From Methylobacterium marchantiae (GTDB lineage Bacteria > Pseudomonadota > Alphaproteobacteria > Rhizobiales > Beijerinckiaceae), in the NCBI RefSeq assembly GCF_022179405.1, contig NZ_BPQT01000020.1:62001-126000 (forward strand): a stretch of DNA of 64,000 bases, in the 5' to 3' direction. How positions within the stretch are numbered: the stretch's first letter is position 1; the number at the start of each line of letters is the position of its first letter. The translations under genes and the position numbers were made by a program. The notes under the pieces are model-generated. The model was not told where the DNA came from, did not search any database, and saw nothing but the letters and a program-made list of their open reading frames with translations. Of the stretch, positions 20,043 through 28,827 are shown one piece after another.

Positions 20043-20665
20043 GGACTCGTCGGTGAAGAGGCTAGCGTCCTTGAGGATGTTCGCTTCGATGATCGGGCGG
20101 ATGGTCTCGGGCTTGCCACGACAAAAGAGCGGACCTGACCGCTATCCTGATCCACCAGGGACACGACCTTCATCTTGTGGTGAGAGGCGCGGGCCTTCGG
20201 CACGCCCGGCTCGCGACCGATGAATGTCTCGTCGACTTCCATGATGTCGCCAGCGCCGGGCATGCCGTTGATGTCGCCCATGGGAGCCAAGGAACCGTCA
20301 CTCATGGCGTTGCGGATGCGGTGAGACATGAACCACGCGATCTTAAGCGTGACCCCGAGTGTTTGGTGAAGTTGATTGCTAGAAATAACTTTCTAGCTGT
20401 CAGTTATAAGGTACATTGCCTGCATCCAAACGTGCATGGCTACTTTCGAGTCTTCGAGAATCGTTCCGATCTTGACGGCGAAAGGCTTCCGGCAATGGTA
20501 GCATTTGTAAGTTCCAGTGCAGGTCGACTTAAGCTGCATCTTGCTAATACGCTCTGCGCCACCGCAATGTGGGCGTATGGGTCCGCTGGGCCAGATCCGG
20601 GCCTCGACAAAGGCGTAAGCCTTCTCTTCGTTGTGGAAATGGGGAGATGAAAGGGCGTTGCTTAT
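20043..20665 (-). pseudogene. IS1595-family (ISXO2-like) transposase remnant
   Basis: Reading right to left, translation recovers a transposase in pieces. The start codon is changed to ATA (20663-20665), followed by SNALSSPHFHNEEKAYAF and a zinc-ribbon region with PHCGG and CYHCRKPF. A TAG stop lies at 20393-20395 after MYLITDS. It then continues QLHQTLGVTLKIAWFMSHRI and MEVDETFIGRE, with the first catalytic Asp. A frameshift near 20114-20118 precedes PETIRPIIEANILKDASLFT and TDES, with the second Asp. The match is lost at about 20043, before the third catalytic residue. The element is dead. It abuts the RelA/SpoT-like gene and marks an old insertion site. Confidence 0.82.
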
Positions 20666-20777
20666 ATTATAAATCTAAGCTTCAAAGGTGGGTACTTAAA
20701 TTATAACATCGCTGAATTTTTAGGGATGTTCATGTCAGAATAGATCATCTGCCAGAGTAGATCATCCCATCAGACTC

Positions 20778-20890
20778 CCTCATCCTGAGGTGCCCTTTGC
20801 TTGAGCAAAGGGCCTCGAAGGAGCCCTCCAGTCGTCACGCGATCCCTGGAAGCCTCCTTCGAGGCCGCTGCGCGGCACCTCAGGATGAGG
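20778..20890 (-). repeat. Dispersed palindromic repeat, copy A
   Basis: This 113-base imperfect palindrome begins CCTCATCCTGAGGTGCC and ends GGCACCTCAGGATGAGG, with internal stems (CCCTTTGC/GCAAAGGG and GGCCGCTGCGCGG). The same unit recurs at 20945, 38673 and 48776. Copies A and B lie in tandem, inverted relative to C and D (strand set here by taking C and D as plus). It follows the IS1595 remnant and precedes the 3' end of amiE. Confidence 0.85.
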
Positions 20891-20944
20891 TGAAGCTTCT
20901 CTTTTGCAAATATTCACACCAAAACAGATCATCCAAACAAACCA

Positions 20945-21058
20945 CCTCATCCTGAGGTGCCCTTTGCTTTGGCAAAAGGCCTCCAAGGAGCCCTCCAGTG
21001 GTCACGCGATCCCTGGAAGTCTCCTTCGAGGCGGCTGCCGCCGCACCTCAGGACGAGG
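20945..21058 (-). repeat. Dispersed palindromic repeat, copy B
   Basis: This is a second copy, 54 bases after copy A and in the same orientation, with the same outer arms (CCTCATCCTGAGG and CCTCAGGACGAGG, one change). Its right flank GTGAAGCCCTGGAAAAGA corresponds to the inverted left flank of copies C and D, so the full unit is longer than the core palindrome. It ends 21 bases from the amiE stop and may also act as its transcription stop. Confidence 0.85.
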
Positions 21059-21079
21059 TGAAGCCCTGGAAAAGACACC

Positions 21080-22111
21080 TCATTTCGGTGCGCCGTTGGG
21101 AATCCCCTCGATCGGGCATTCCGGCGTGCCGAGGTCGGGGCGGGTGATGGCGCGGACCGCCTCGCGGGTGCCGGCCGGGTCCTCGATCCAGCGGCGATAG
21201 AAATCGTAGGGGCAATCGGCCTTGCCGGGTTCGTTTTCCTTCGAGTTGATCATGCCGGTGTAGCCGCGGTGCAGCAGCTTGAAGAGGTGGTTCTCCGACT
21301 GCATGTTGGCGCGCGCGTCGCGGATGAGGAATTTCGAGAGCGCGGCATACTGGATGCCCATCTCCTCGGTGCCGCATTCGCCGAGCGTGCGGCCGTCGAA
21401 GCCGATGATCGCCGAGTGGCCGAAATAGGTATAGACGCCGTCGAAACCCGCCGCGTTGGCCACCGCCACGTAGGTGTTGTTGGCGAAGGCCATCGCCTTC
21501 GACATCAGGATCTGCTGTTCCTTGGCCGGATACATGTAGCCCTGGCAGCGGATGATGAGTTCGGCGCCGCGCATGGCGCAGTCGCGCCAGATCTCGGGGT
21601 AATTGCCGTCGTCGCAGATGATGAGGCTGATCTTGAGGCCCTTCGGCCCGTCCGAGACATAGGTGCACTCGCCCGGATACCAGCCCTCGATCGGGGTCCA
21701 GGGCATGATCTTGCGATACTTCTGCACGATCTCGCCCTGGTCGTTCATCAGGATCAGGGTGTTGTAGGGCGCCTTGTTCGGATGCTCCTCGTGGCGCTCG
21801 CCGGTGAGCGAGAACACGCCCCAGACACGCGCCTTGCGGCAGGCCTCGGCGAAGATCGCCGTCTCCTCGCCGGGGATCGCCGAGGCGGTCTCGTACATCT
21901 CGGCGCCATCGTACATGATGCCGTGGGTCGAGTATTCGGGGAAGATCACGAGGTCCATGCCGGGCAGGCCGGACTTCATGCCGACGACCATGTCGGCGAT
22001 CTTCCTCGCGTTCTCCAGAACCTCGGCCTTCGTGTGCAGGCGGGGCATCTTGTAGTTGACGACCGCGACGCCGACGCTGTCGTTGCTCGAGGAAATGTCG
22101 CCGTGCATCAT
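21080..22111 (-). CDS. amiE: Aliphatic amidase
   Basis: AmiE hydrolyses short aliphatic amides such as acetamide and propionamide to the acid and ammonia in the cytoplasm. The 343-residue protein aligns from its first residues with Pseudomonas AmiE. It keeps the nitrilase triad at the same numbers: Glu59 in FPEYSTHG, Lys134 in YRKIMPW and Cys166 in [18 protein letters not shown] 22111 has an AGGAGGAAC ribosome site. It is the last gene of a leftward block urtABCDE-hydrolase-fmdA-fmdB-amiE, so uptake and hydrolysis of amides are encoded together as a nitrogen and carbon supply. Confidence 0.95.
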   Translation of the reverse strand: MMHGDISSSNDSVGVAVVNYKMPRLHTKAEVLENARKIADMVVGMKSGLPGMDLVIFPEYSTHGIMYDGAEMYETASAIPGEETAIFAEACRKARVWGVFSLTGERHEEHPNKAPYNTLILMNDQGEIVQKYRKIMPWTPIEGWYPGECTYVSDGPKGLKISLIICDDGNYPEIWRDCAMRGAELIIRCQGYMYPAKEQQILMSKAMAFANNTYVAVANAAGFDGVYTYFGHSAIIGFDGRTLGECGTEEMGIQYAALSKFLIRDARANMQSENHLFKLLHRGYTGMINSKENEPGKADCPYDFYRRWIEDPAGTREAVRAITRPDLGTPECPIEGIPNGAPK

Positions 22112-22169
22112 GGGGTGTTCCTCCTGTCATTGCGAACCCTCCCCCGCGGAGGGGGAGGGCTGAGTGCCG

Positions 22170-22487
22170 TCAGTGGCTGATCATCCACGGCCGCGCGTTG
22201 GGGAAGCTTTTCGCGGCGGCGGGTTGCTTGGCTTTCGAAGTACCCGAGCAGCATCCGCATCCCGCCCCGTGGCCGGACGACTTGCGGGGCGCGTGCGCGC
22301 TCCGCTCGTTGACCGCATGCGCCTTGCGCCGTCCCGCATCCATGGAGGCGAGGTTCGGCGCCGTGAGGAAGGCGCGGCCGCAGGACGAGCCGCAATCGGG
22401 GCAATCGTGCGGGTCCTTGAACTGCGCCATCGGGCGCAGCACCGTGAACGGGCCGCAGCCCTCGCAGGAATAGTCGTAGACCGGCAT
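22170..22487 (-). CDS. fmdB: FmdB-type zinc-ribbon protein
   Basis: This small 105-residue protein starts MPVYDYSCEGCGPF with a CxxC...CPDC zinc ribbon (cysteines at about 8, 11, 29 and 32), the FmdB/CxxC_CXXC_SSSS family. A basic, low-complexity C-terminus follows, with a second cluster GCGCCSG. In Methylophilus the homologue is encoded with formamidase and was proposed to regulate it. The ATG is one base after the fmdA stop, so the two are coupled. The exact biochemical role is unknown. Confidence 0.88.
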   Translation of the reverse strand: MPVYDYSCEGCGPFTVLRPMAQFKDPHDCPDCGSSCGRAFLTAPNLASMDAGRRKAHAVNERSAHAPRKSSGHGAGCGCCSGTSKAKQPAAAKSFPNARPWMISH

Positions 22488-22488
22488 C

Positions 22489-23718
22489 TCACAGATCCGG
22501 CGAGAGCGGCATCTGGATCGAGCCGTCGATGTGCTTGATCGGTCCGTCCGCACCCGGATTGATGTCGAAGTCGAAGATCTTCGTCGGAATCCAGAGCGTG
22601 GCGCAGGCGTTGGGGATGTCGACGACGCCCGAGATGTGGCCCTGGACCGGCGCGGTGCCGAGGATCGAGTAGGCCTGGGCGCCCGAATAGCCGAACTTCT
22701 TCAGGTATTCGATGGCGTTGAGGCAGGCCTGCCGGTAGGCGACGGTGACGTCGAGATAGTGCTGCTTGCCGTATTCGTCGACGGAGACACCTTCGAAGAT
22801 CAGGTGATCATCGAATTTCGGGGTGACCGGCGACGGCTTGAAGATCGGGTTCTTGATCCCGTATTTCGACATGCCGTCCTTGATCAGGCTCACCTTGAGA
22901 TGGACCCAGCCGGCCATCTCGATGGCGCCGCAGAAGGTGATCTCGCCGTCGCCCTGGCTGAAATGCAGGTCGCCCATGGAGAGGCCCGCGCCCGGCACGT
23001 AGACGGGGAAGTAGATCTTCGAGCCGCGCGACAGATCCTTGATGTCGCAATTGCCGCCGTGCTCGCGGCCCGGCACCGTGCGGGCGCCTTCCGCCGCCGC
23101 CTTGTCCTTCGCCTCGCCTTTCAGCCGGCCCATATGGGCCGTCGGGCCGAAGGGCAGGGTGGCGAGCGCCGGGACGCGGCCGGGATTGGTGTCGTAGAGC
23201 GCCTTTTCGCGGGTGTTCCAGGTCTCCAGCATCTTCGGATCGGGCAGGCAGCCGATCAGGCCGGGATGGATCAGGCCGGGGAAGCGCACGCCGGGGATGT
23301 GGCGGGATTTCGTGAACATGCCCTCGAAATCCCAGATCGACTTCTGGGCCTGGGGGAAGTGTTCGTCGAGGAAGCCGCCGCCGTTCTTCTTGGAGAAGAA
23401 GCCGTTGAAGCCCCACTGGCTTTCCTGCTTGGCGCCGATATCGAGGAGATCGACCACCAGCAGGTCGCCGGGCTCGGCGCCCTCGACGCCGATGGGACCG
23501 GACAGGAAGTGCACGATCGACAGGTCGATGTCGCGCACGTCGTCGGCGGAATCGTTGTTCTTGATGAAGCCGCCGGTCCAGTCATAGGTCTCGACGATGA
23601 AGTCGTCGCCGGGCTTGACCATGGCCACCATCGGAATGTCCGGGTGCCAGCGGTTGTGGACCATGTCGTTGTCGTAGGCCGACTGCGTCAGGTCGACCTT
23701 GATCAGGGTCTCAGCCAT
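22489..23718 (-). CDS. fmdA: Formamidase (FmdA/AmdA family)
   Basis: This enzyme hydrolyses formamide to formate and ammonia; in a methylotroph the formate can be oxidised for energy. The 409-residue protein belongs to the acetamidase/formamidase family. Markers are MVHNRWHPDIPMVAMVKPGD, ETYDWTGGFIKNNDSADDV, HPGLIGCLPDP, GREHGGNCDIKDLSRGSKI and MGDLHFSQGDGEITFCGAIE. Length is normal. ATG 23718 follows an AAGGGAG ribosome site. It is separated from the upstream hydrolase by 133 bases holding two strong hairpins. Confidence 0.94.
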   Translation of the reverse strand: MAETLIKVDLTQSAYDNDMVHNRWHPDIPMVAMVKPGDDFIVETYDWTGGFIKNNDSADDVRDIDLSIVHFLSGPIGVEGAEPGDLLVVDLLDIGAKQESQWGFNGFFSKKNGGGFLDEHFPQAQKSIWDFEGMFTKSRHIPGVRFPGLIHPGLIGCLPDPKMLETWNTREKALYDTNPGRVPALATLPFGPTAHMGRLKGEAKDKAAAEGARTVPGREHGGNCDIKDLSRGSKIYFPVYVPGAGLSMGDLHFSQGDGEITFCGAIEMAGWVHLKVSLIKDGMSKYGIKNPIFKPSPVTPKFDDHLIFEGVSVDEYGKQHYLDVTVAYRQACLNAIEYLKKFGYSGAQAYSILGTAPVQGHISGVVDIPNACATLWIPTKIFDFDINPGADGPIKHIDGSIQMPLSPDL

Positions 23719-23776
23719 CGTTCCGTGCTCCCTTCCCAGGTTTCGGGTCATGCCGGATTCCGGACATGCGCCCTCG

Positions 23777-23848
23777 TTCGCGCGGGCGGTGGTTCCCGCC
23801 CGCGTGCGACGTGTCGTCGGATAGGCCCGGCCTCGCGGCCGGGCTTCT
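23777..23848 (-). other. Two tandem hairpins between hydrolase gene and fmdA
   Basis: Two GC-rich stem-loops lie in the only sizeable gap of the enzyme part of the operon. One is CGCGGGCGG (23781-23789) with CCGCCCGCG (23796-23804). The other is GGCCCGGCC (23824-23832) with GGCCGGGCT (23837-23845). Neither has a T-run on the minus strand. They could be mRNA-stabilising or partial-termination elements that set different levels of transporter and enzyme. Confidence 0.5.
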
Positions 23849-23851
23849 CCA

Positions 23852-24925
23852 TCAGCGTGCGAGCAGCTCCCGGAGGGCCGCGTCGACGAAGGCGATGTCG
23901 GGACTGGTGCCGCGCGGGTCGCCGGCGAAATGGCCCCAGTCGCTCTGGCAGACGCGCAATTCCGCGTTCGGCATGCGCGAGACCTCGTAGGCGCTGTCTT
24001 CCGGCGGGAAGTAGAGGTCGGTCGAGCCCGGCATGACGATCGCCTTGGCCGTGATGCCGGCGAGCGCCTTGTCGAAGTCTCCGCCATAGGCCGGATCGCC
24101 GGAGATGTCGGCATGCTGCCACGTCCACAGCAACGCGAGGAGATCGTTCGCGTCCTTTGGCAGGAAGAATCCCTCCCAGAAGTAGACGAGGAAATCCTCC
24201 AGCGACGAGTAATTCCACGGCACGTCCGCCGGTCGTCCGCCGAACGGCCGGACCGGCTGCTTCAGGTCGAGTTCCTTGCGGTAGAACGTCTGCGAGAAGC
24301 CCCAGCCCGCATAGACCCGCGCCATGGCGCGCAGGCCCCGGCGCGGCGGCTCGTCGTACCAGCCGTCCTTGAAGGCGGCGTCCGCGGTGAGTGCCGCCTT
24401 GACGCCTTCGAGGAAGACGAAGTTGTGCCGCGAGCAGCGCGCCGCCCCCATGAAGGGCAGGATGCGCTCCACCATGTCGGGATACGACGCCCCCCACTGG
24501 AACGACTGGGCCGCCCCCATCGACCAGCCGGTCACCAGCTTGATCCGTTCGATGCCGAACTTCTCGGTGACGAGCCGATGCTGCAGCCGGACCTGATCGT
24601 AGATCGTCACCGCGGGGAAGCGCGCGCGATCGTAGGGTTCGCCGGTATTGCTCGGGGAGGACGAGACGCCGTTGCCGAGCATGTTCGGGATGATGATGAA
24701 GTATTGAGCCGGGTCGAGGGCCATGCCCTCGCCGATCAGCCATTCGTTGTCGCTGTGGCTGGCGGAATACCAGGTCGGGTAGACGATGACGTTGTCACGC
24801 GCCGCGTTCAGCGTGCCGAAGGTCTTGTAGGCCAGTTTCGCGTCGCGCAGGGTCTTGCCGCACTGAAGGACGACATTGCCGAGCTCGAAGGTCTCGTAAT
24901 CGGCCAGAGATTCTCCTTCAGACAT
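23852..24925 (-). CDS. Alpha/beta hydrolase, homoserine O-acetyltransferase-like
   Basis: This 357-residue protein has the MetX-type alpha/beta hydrolase fold. The nucleophile Ser is in GWSMGAAQSFQWG, the acid in PGSTDLYFPPED, and the His in SDWGHFAGDP. Family members acetylate homoserine, but many in catabolic operons are plain hydrolases. The location between urtE and fmdA argues for a role in amide or ester use, not methionine synthesis. ATG 24925 follows AAGGAG. The reaction cannot be fixed from sequence. Confidence 0.8.
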   Translation of the reverse strand: MSEGESLADYETFELGNVVLQCGKTLRDAKLAYKTFGTLNAARDNVIVYPTWYSASHSDNEWLIGEGMALDPAQYFIIIPNMLGNGVSSSPSNTGEPYDRARFPAVTIYDQVRLQHRLVTEKFGIERIKLVTGWSMGAAQSFQWGASYPDMVERILPFMGAARCSRHNFVFLEGVKAALTADAAFKDGWYDEPPRRGLRAMARVYAGWGFSQTFYRKELDLKQPVRPFGGRPADVPWNYSSLEDFLVYFWEGFFLPKDANDLLALLWTWQHADISGDPAYGGDFDKALAGITAKAIVMPGSTDLYFPPEDSAYEVSRMPNAELRVCQSDWGHFAGDPRGTSPDIAFVDAALRELLAR

Positions 24926-24935
24926 GGGCTCTCCT

Positions 24936-25685
24936 TCAGACCGACAGGAAGCGGGCGACCTGCGCCTCGTCGATATCGGCCCGCATCGCCTCGTGGACGA
25001 TGTTACCGTTCTCGATCACCAGCACCCTGTCGGCGACGTCGAGGGCGAAGCTCAGCACCTGCTCGGAGACGACGATGGAGAGGCCGCGCTCGTCGCGAAT
25101 CTTCTTCAGGGTACGCCCCATCTCGCGGATGATCGAGGGCTGGATGCCCTCCGTCGGCTCGTCGAGGAGGAGCACCTTCGGCCGGCTCGCCAGCGCCCGG
25201 GCGATGGCGAGCTGCTGCTGCTGGCCGCCGGAGAGGTTGCCGCCGCGCCGCCCCTTCATCTCCAGCAGGACCGGGAACATGGTGTAGAGGTCCTGCGGAA
25301 CCTTGCGCTCCTTGGTGACGGTGAGGCCCGTCTCGATGTTCTCCTGCACCGTCATGGCCGAGAAGATCATCCGGCCCTGCGGCACGTAGGCGAGGCCGCC
25401 CGCCACGCGCTGGTGGCTCTTGAGGGCGGTGACGTCCCGGCCGTCGACGGCGATGGTGCCGGACTTGACCGGCACGATCCCCATCAGGGTCTTCATCAGC
25501 GTGGTCTTGCCCATGCCGTTGCGGCCCATCACCGCGACGATCTCGCCGGGGGCGATGGAGATGTCGAGGCCGTGCAGGACCTCGCTCTGGCCGTAGGCCG
25601 AGTGCAGGTCGCGAATCGCCAGCATCGGCTCGAGGCCACCCTGGACGAAGGGGACGGGGGACGGGGACGGCGCGGTCTGGAGCAT
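24936..25685 (-). CDS. urtE: Amide/urea ABC transporter ATPase UrtE
   Basis: This 249-residue ATPase is the LivF-type subunit of a branched-chain-type uptake system. Walker A is GRNGMGKTTL, the Q-loop region is YVPQGRMIF, the signature is LSGGQQQQLAIARAL, and Walker B is VLLLDEPTEGIQPS. The DEPTEGIQPS sequence is characteristic of UrtE. An N-terminal lead of 20 residues (MLQTAPSPSPVPFVQGGLEP) precedes the usual MLAI start. ATG 25685 is preferred because GAGAGGGAA precedes it, but 25625 is possible. It pairs with UrtD on the cytoplasmic face of UrtB/UrtC. Confidence 0.92.
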   Translation of the reverse strand: MLQTAPSPSPVPFVQGGLEPMLAIRDLHSAYGQSEVLHGLDISIAPGEIVAVMGRNGMGKTTLMKTLMGIVPVKSGTIAVDGRDVTALKSHQRVAGGLAYVPQGRMIFSAMTVQENIETGLTVTKERKVPQDLYTMFPVLLEMKGRRGGNLSGGQQQQLAIARALASRPKVLLLDEPTEGIQPSIIREMGRTLKKIRDERGLSIVVSEQVLSFALDVADRVLVIENGNIVHEAMRADIDEAQVARFLSV

Positions 25686-25699
25686 GGGTCCGTTCCCTC

Positions 25700-26485
25700 T
25701 CAGTGGCCGAGATAGACTTCGATGACCTTCGGGTCGTTCTTCACCCGCTCCATCGAGCCTTCGGAGAGCACCTTGCCCTGGTGCAGCACGGTGACCCGGT
25801 GGGCGATGTCCTCGACGAACTTCATGTCGTGCTCGATCACCAGCACCGAACGGCCGACGATGATCTGGTTGAGGAGCTCGGCGGTCTTGATGCGCTCGCC
25901 GACGCTCATGCCGGCCACCGGCTCGTCGAGCATGAGCAGTTCCGGGTCCTGGATCAGCAGCATGCCGATCTCGAGCCACTGCTTCTGGCCGTGGCTGAGA
26001 AACTCGGCCCGCTCCTTCAGCTGATCCTTCAGGAAGATCATCGTCGCGACCTCGTGGATGCGGTCGCGGACCTCGGCATCGCGCTTGAAGGTCAGCGCTC
26101 CCCACACAGTGCGGCCGCGCGGGAAGGAGATCTCCAGGTTCTCGAACACCGTGAGGTCGTCGTAGATCGACGGCGTCTGGAACTTGCGGCCGACGCCCGC
26201 CTGGACGATGGCGCTCTCCGAGATCCTGGTGAGTTCCTGGCCCTTGAACTTGATCGAGCCGGTGCTGGCCTTGGTGCGCCCGCAGATCAGGTCGAGCACT
26301 GTGGTCTTGCCGGCGCCGTTGGGGCCGATAATGACGCGGATCTCGTTGGGATCGACGTAGAACGACACGTCGTTCACCGCCTTGAACCCGTCGAACGAGA
26401 CCGTGAGGGCCTCCACCGCGAGGAGGAACTCCTTCGCGTCGGGGGATTCGCCGATGATCGGCTGGTGCAGCATGGCGGCGTTCAT
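25700..26485 (-). CDS. urtD: Amide/urea ABC transporter ATPase UrtD
   Basis: This 261-residue ATPase is the LivG-type subunit. Walker A is GPNGAGKTTVLDLICG, Walker B is LLMLDEPVAGMSVGE, and the signature is degenerate as LSHGQKQWLEIGMLL. That signature is the normal UrtD form. An N-terminal extension of about 20 residues precedes the first strand. The AGGAG site lies ten bases before ATG 26485. The gene lies 14 bases ahead of urtE and 11 bases after urtC, within one operon. Confidence 0.93.
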   Translation of the reverse strand: MNAAMLHQPIIGESPDAKEFLLAVEALTVSFDGFKAVNDVSFYVDPNEIRVIIGPNGAGKTTVLDLICGRTKASTGSIKFKGQELTRISESAIVQAGVGRKFQTPSIYDDLTVFENLEISFPRGRTVWGALTFKRDAEVRDRIHEVATMIFLKDQLKERAEFLSHGQKQWLEIGMLLIQDPELLMLDEPVAGMSVGERIKTAELLNQIIVGRSVLVIEHDMKFVEDIAHRVTVLHQGKVLSEGSMERVKNDPKVIEVYLGH

Positions 26486-26496
26486 CGGGGACGCTC

Positions 26497-27663
26497 CTAT
26501 TCGGCCGGCGTGCCGTGGGGGAGGGCGCCGTCGACCGGCGCCAGGGCCTTGACCTTGCGGGTCAGGCGCGGCTCGACATAGCTGCGGTAGATGCCGGCGA
26601 GACCGTTGGGGAAGGCGAGGACGACGGCGATGAACAGGGCGCCGAGGCCGAAGAGCCAGAGTTCGGGGAAGCTCTCCGAGAAGGTGGTCTTGGCCCAGTT
26701 GACCAGCAGCGTGCCCCAGACCGCGCCGAACAGCGACATCCGCCCGCCGACGGCGGCGTAGATCACCATCTCGATCGAGGGCACGATCCCGACGAAGGAC
26801 GGCGACATGAAGCCGACCTGGAGGGTGAACATCGCCCCGCCGATGGCGGCGAAGGCGGCGGCGAGGCAGAAGGCGAAGACCTTGAACCCGGCCACCGAAT
26901 AGCCCGAGAACCGCACCCGGTCCTCCTTGTCGCGCATGGCGACGAGGATGCGCCCGAGCTTGGCCTTCTTCACGTATTGCGCGGCCAGGATGCAGCCGAT
27001 GAGCAGGCCGCCGTTGAGGAAGTACAGGATGGTGTGGGCGCTGTCGGTGCGGATGTCCCAGCCGTGGAGGGTCCGCAGGTCGGTGATGCCGTTGATGCCG
27101 CCGGTATAGCCCTGCTGTCCGACGATGAGGATCGTCAGGATGGCGGCGATGGCCTGGGTGATGATGGCGAAGTAGGTGCCGCCGACACGGCGGGTGAACA
27201 TCGCGAAGCCGATGACGAAGGCGAAGAACACCGGCAGGGCGACGACGAGGATCAGCGTCAGCGGCAGGCTCTGGAACGGCTTCCAGATCAGGGGCAGCTC
27301 GGTGATCTGGTTCCAGTCCATGAAGTCCGGGATGCCCGGCGTCGACTGGATCTTGGTGTTCTCGACGCTGGAGGCTTCGAGCTTCAGGTACATGGCCATG
27401 CAATAGCCGCCGAGCCCGAAGAACACGCCCTGGCCGAGGGAGAGGATGCCGGCATAGCCCCAGCACATGACGAGGCCGAGCGCGACGAAGGCGTAGGTGA
27501 GGTACTTGCCGACGAGGTTGAGGCGGAACGCGTCGAGGGTCGCAGGCAGGACGACGAGGATGAAGGCGGCGAGGAGCGCCAGGCTCAGCCACTCCATCGG
27601 CTTCATGAACGGATTGTCGTTCACGGTGAGCGACTTCGACAGGGTCTGGACGGGGCTTGTCAT
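26497..27663 (-). CDS. urtC: Amide/urea ABC transporter permease UrtC
   Basis: This 388-residue permease is of the LivM type, with about ten membrane segments, starting at SLALLAAFILVVLPATLDAF. Typical permease motifs are ALGLVMCWGYAGILSLGQGV, the domain YFAIITQAIAAILTILIVGQ, and the ATPase-coupling loop RILVAMRDKEDRVRFSGYSV. It forms the channel with UrtB. The length, longer than plain LivM, agrees with UrtC. It begins 13 bases after the urtB stop. Confidence 0.93.
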   Translation of the reverse strand: MTSPVQTLSKSLTVNDNPFMKPMEWLSLALLAAFILVVLPATLDAFRLNLVGKYLTYAFVALGLVMCWGYAGILSLGQGVFFGLGGYCMAMYLKLEASSVENTKIQSTPGIPDFMDWNQITELPLIWKPFQSLPLTLILVVALPVFFAFVIGFAMFTRRVGGTYFAIITQAIAAILTILIVGQQGYTGGINGITDLRTLHGWDIRTDSAHTILYFLNGGLLIGCILAAQYVKKAKLGRILVAMRDKEDRVRFSGYSVAGFKVFAFCLAAAFAAIGGAMFTLQVGFMSPSFVGIVPSIEMVIYAAVGGRMSLFGAVWGTLLVNWAKTTFSESFPELWLFGLGALFIAVVLAFPNGLAGIYRSYVEPRLTRKVKALAPVDGALPHGTPAE

Positions 27664-27676
27664 CGGGATGGCCTCC

Positions 27677-28603
27677 TCAGCGCCGGACCTTGAGGGTGAA
27701 CAGACCCTGCGGGCGGACCATCAGGATCCCGACGACGGCGAGCAGCGTCAGGACCTTGGCGGTGGAGCCGGACAGGAAGAATTCGAGGGTCGACTGGGTC
27801 TGCGAGATCGAGAAGGCGGAGGCGATGGTGCCGAGCAGGCTGGCCGCGCCGCCGAAGACCACGATCAGGAAGGTGTCGACGATGTAGAGCTGGCCCGAGG
27901 TCGGCCCGGTGGAGCCGATCATGGTGAAGGCCGAGCCGGCCACACCGGCGATGCCGCAGCCGAGGCCGAACGTGTAGCGGTCGACCTTCTCGGTATCGAT
28001 GCCGACGGCGCCCGCCATCGGCCGGTTCTGCATCACCGCGCGCACCTGCTGGCCGAAGCGCGAGCGGTACATCAGCAGGCCGACGCCGACGGTGATGAGG
28101 GTGGTGATCGCCATCACGAACAGGCCGTTGATCGGCACCTCGATCGTGTCGGTGACCTGGACCGAGCCGATGAGCCAGGACGGCAGCTCGACGCCGACCT
28201 CGCGCGCTCCGAAGATGGTGCGGTAGGATTGCTGCAGGATCAGCGAGAGGCCCCAGGTGGCGAGCAGCGTGTCGAGGGGGCGCTTGTAGAGATGCCGGAT
28301 GAGCGTCCATTCGACGATCATCCCGAGGGCTCCCGAGGCCAGGAAGGCCAGGATCATCGCCACGAAGAAGTAGATGCCGAACAGGCCGGGCAGGTGGGCC
28401 TGGAAGAAGGTCGAGCACAGATAGGTGACGTAGGCCCCGAGGATCATGAATTCCCCGTGCGCCATGTTGATCACGCCCATCTGGCCGAAAATGACCGCGA
28501 GGCCGAGCGCCATCAGCACGTAGACCGAGAACAGGATCAGGCCGGCGAAGCCCTGCATGGCGAAGATCGCGCCGAGATCGCCGAGGGAATAGTCACCGAG
28601 CAT
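27677..28603 (-). CDS. urtB: Amide/urea ABC transporter permease UrtB
   Basis: This 308-residue LivH-type permease has about eight membrane segments. Markers are LGLAVIFGQMGVINMAHGEF, which is specific to UrtB/FmdE-like proteins, ATWGLSLILQQSYRTIFG, and the coupling loop RFGQQVRAVMQNRPMAGAVG. It lacks the long periplasmic N-terminal domain found in some UrtB proteins. The ATG at 28603 was chosen for its normal lead. A 301-base gap with a palindromic repeat separates it from urtA, so expression may drop after the binding protein. Confidence 0.92.
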   Translation of the reverse strand: MLGDYSLGDLGAIFAMQGFAGLILFSVYVLMALGLAVIFGQMGVINMAHGEFMILGAYVTYLCSTFFQAHLPGLFGIYFFVAMILAFLASGALGMIVEWTLIRHLYKRPLDTLLATWGLSLILQQSYRTIFGAREVGVELPSWLIGSVQVTDTIEVPINGLFVMAITTLITVGVGLLMYRSRFGQQVRAVMQNRPMAGAVGIDTEKVDRYTFGLGCGIAGVAGSAFTMIGSTGPTSGQLYIVDTFLIVVFGGAASLLGTIASAFSISQTQSTLEFFLSGSTAKVLTLLAVVGILMVRPQGLFTLKVRR

Positions 28604-28701
28604 GTTTCGTACTCCGAGGGAGGCGATGACGGTCGTGCGAGGACGGTCGTGCAAGCATCGGGCCGCAGGTGTCCTCCCTTCCGACAGGGCGACCGCATCC
28701 C

Positions 28702-28827
28702 GCACTCCGTCGTTCCGGGGTGCCGCAGGCGAGCCCGGAACCCGGAGCCGCCGGCGGTGTAAGGCCTTGCCGGACCTGCGTTTCCGGATCCCGGGCTCCA
28801 CGTCGTGGACCCGGGACGACGGAGTGC
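28702..28827 (-). repeat. REP-like inverted repeat in the urtA-urtB gap
   Basis: The outer arms GCACTCCGTCGTTCCGGG (28702-28719) and CCCGGGACGACGGAGTGC (28810-28827) pair with one mismatch. Inside is a second stem, CCCGGGCTCCACG with CGTGGACCCGGG. The style (CCGTCGTTCCGGGG...CCCGGAACCCGGA) resembles intergenic palindromic repeats of Rhizobiales. It occupies most of the 301 gene-free bases 28604-28904. Inside an operon it can form a hairpin that protects urtA mRNA, which would favour excess binding protein. The rest of the gap shows nothing else. Confidence 0.75.

Noticed and set aside
20177-20650. A plus-strand open frame of 157 codons
   Set aside because: The minus strand of the same bases reads as a recognisable, broken IS1595 transposase, so the plus frame is incidental.
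20778-21058. Tandem repeats as a possible CRISPR array
   Set aside because: There are only two units here of 113 bases. They are palindromic, with further lone copies elsewhere, and no cas genes are present.
26515-27693. A long plus-strand frame opposite urtC
   Set aside because: Its composition is Asp/Glu/Gly/Gln-rich nonsense. UrtC on the minus strand is unambiguous.
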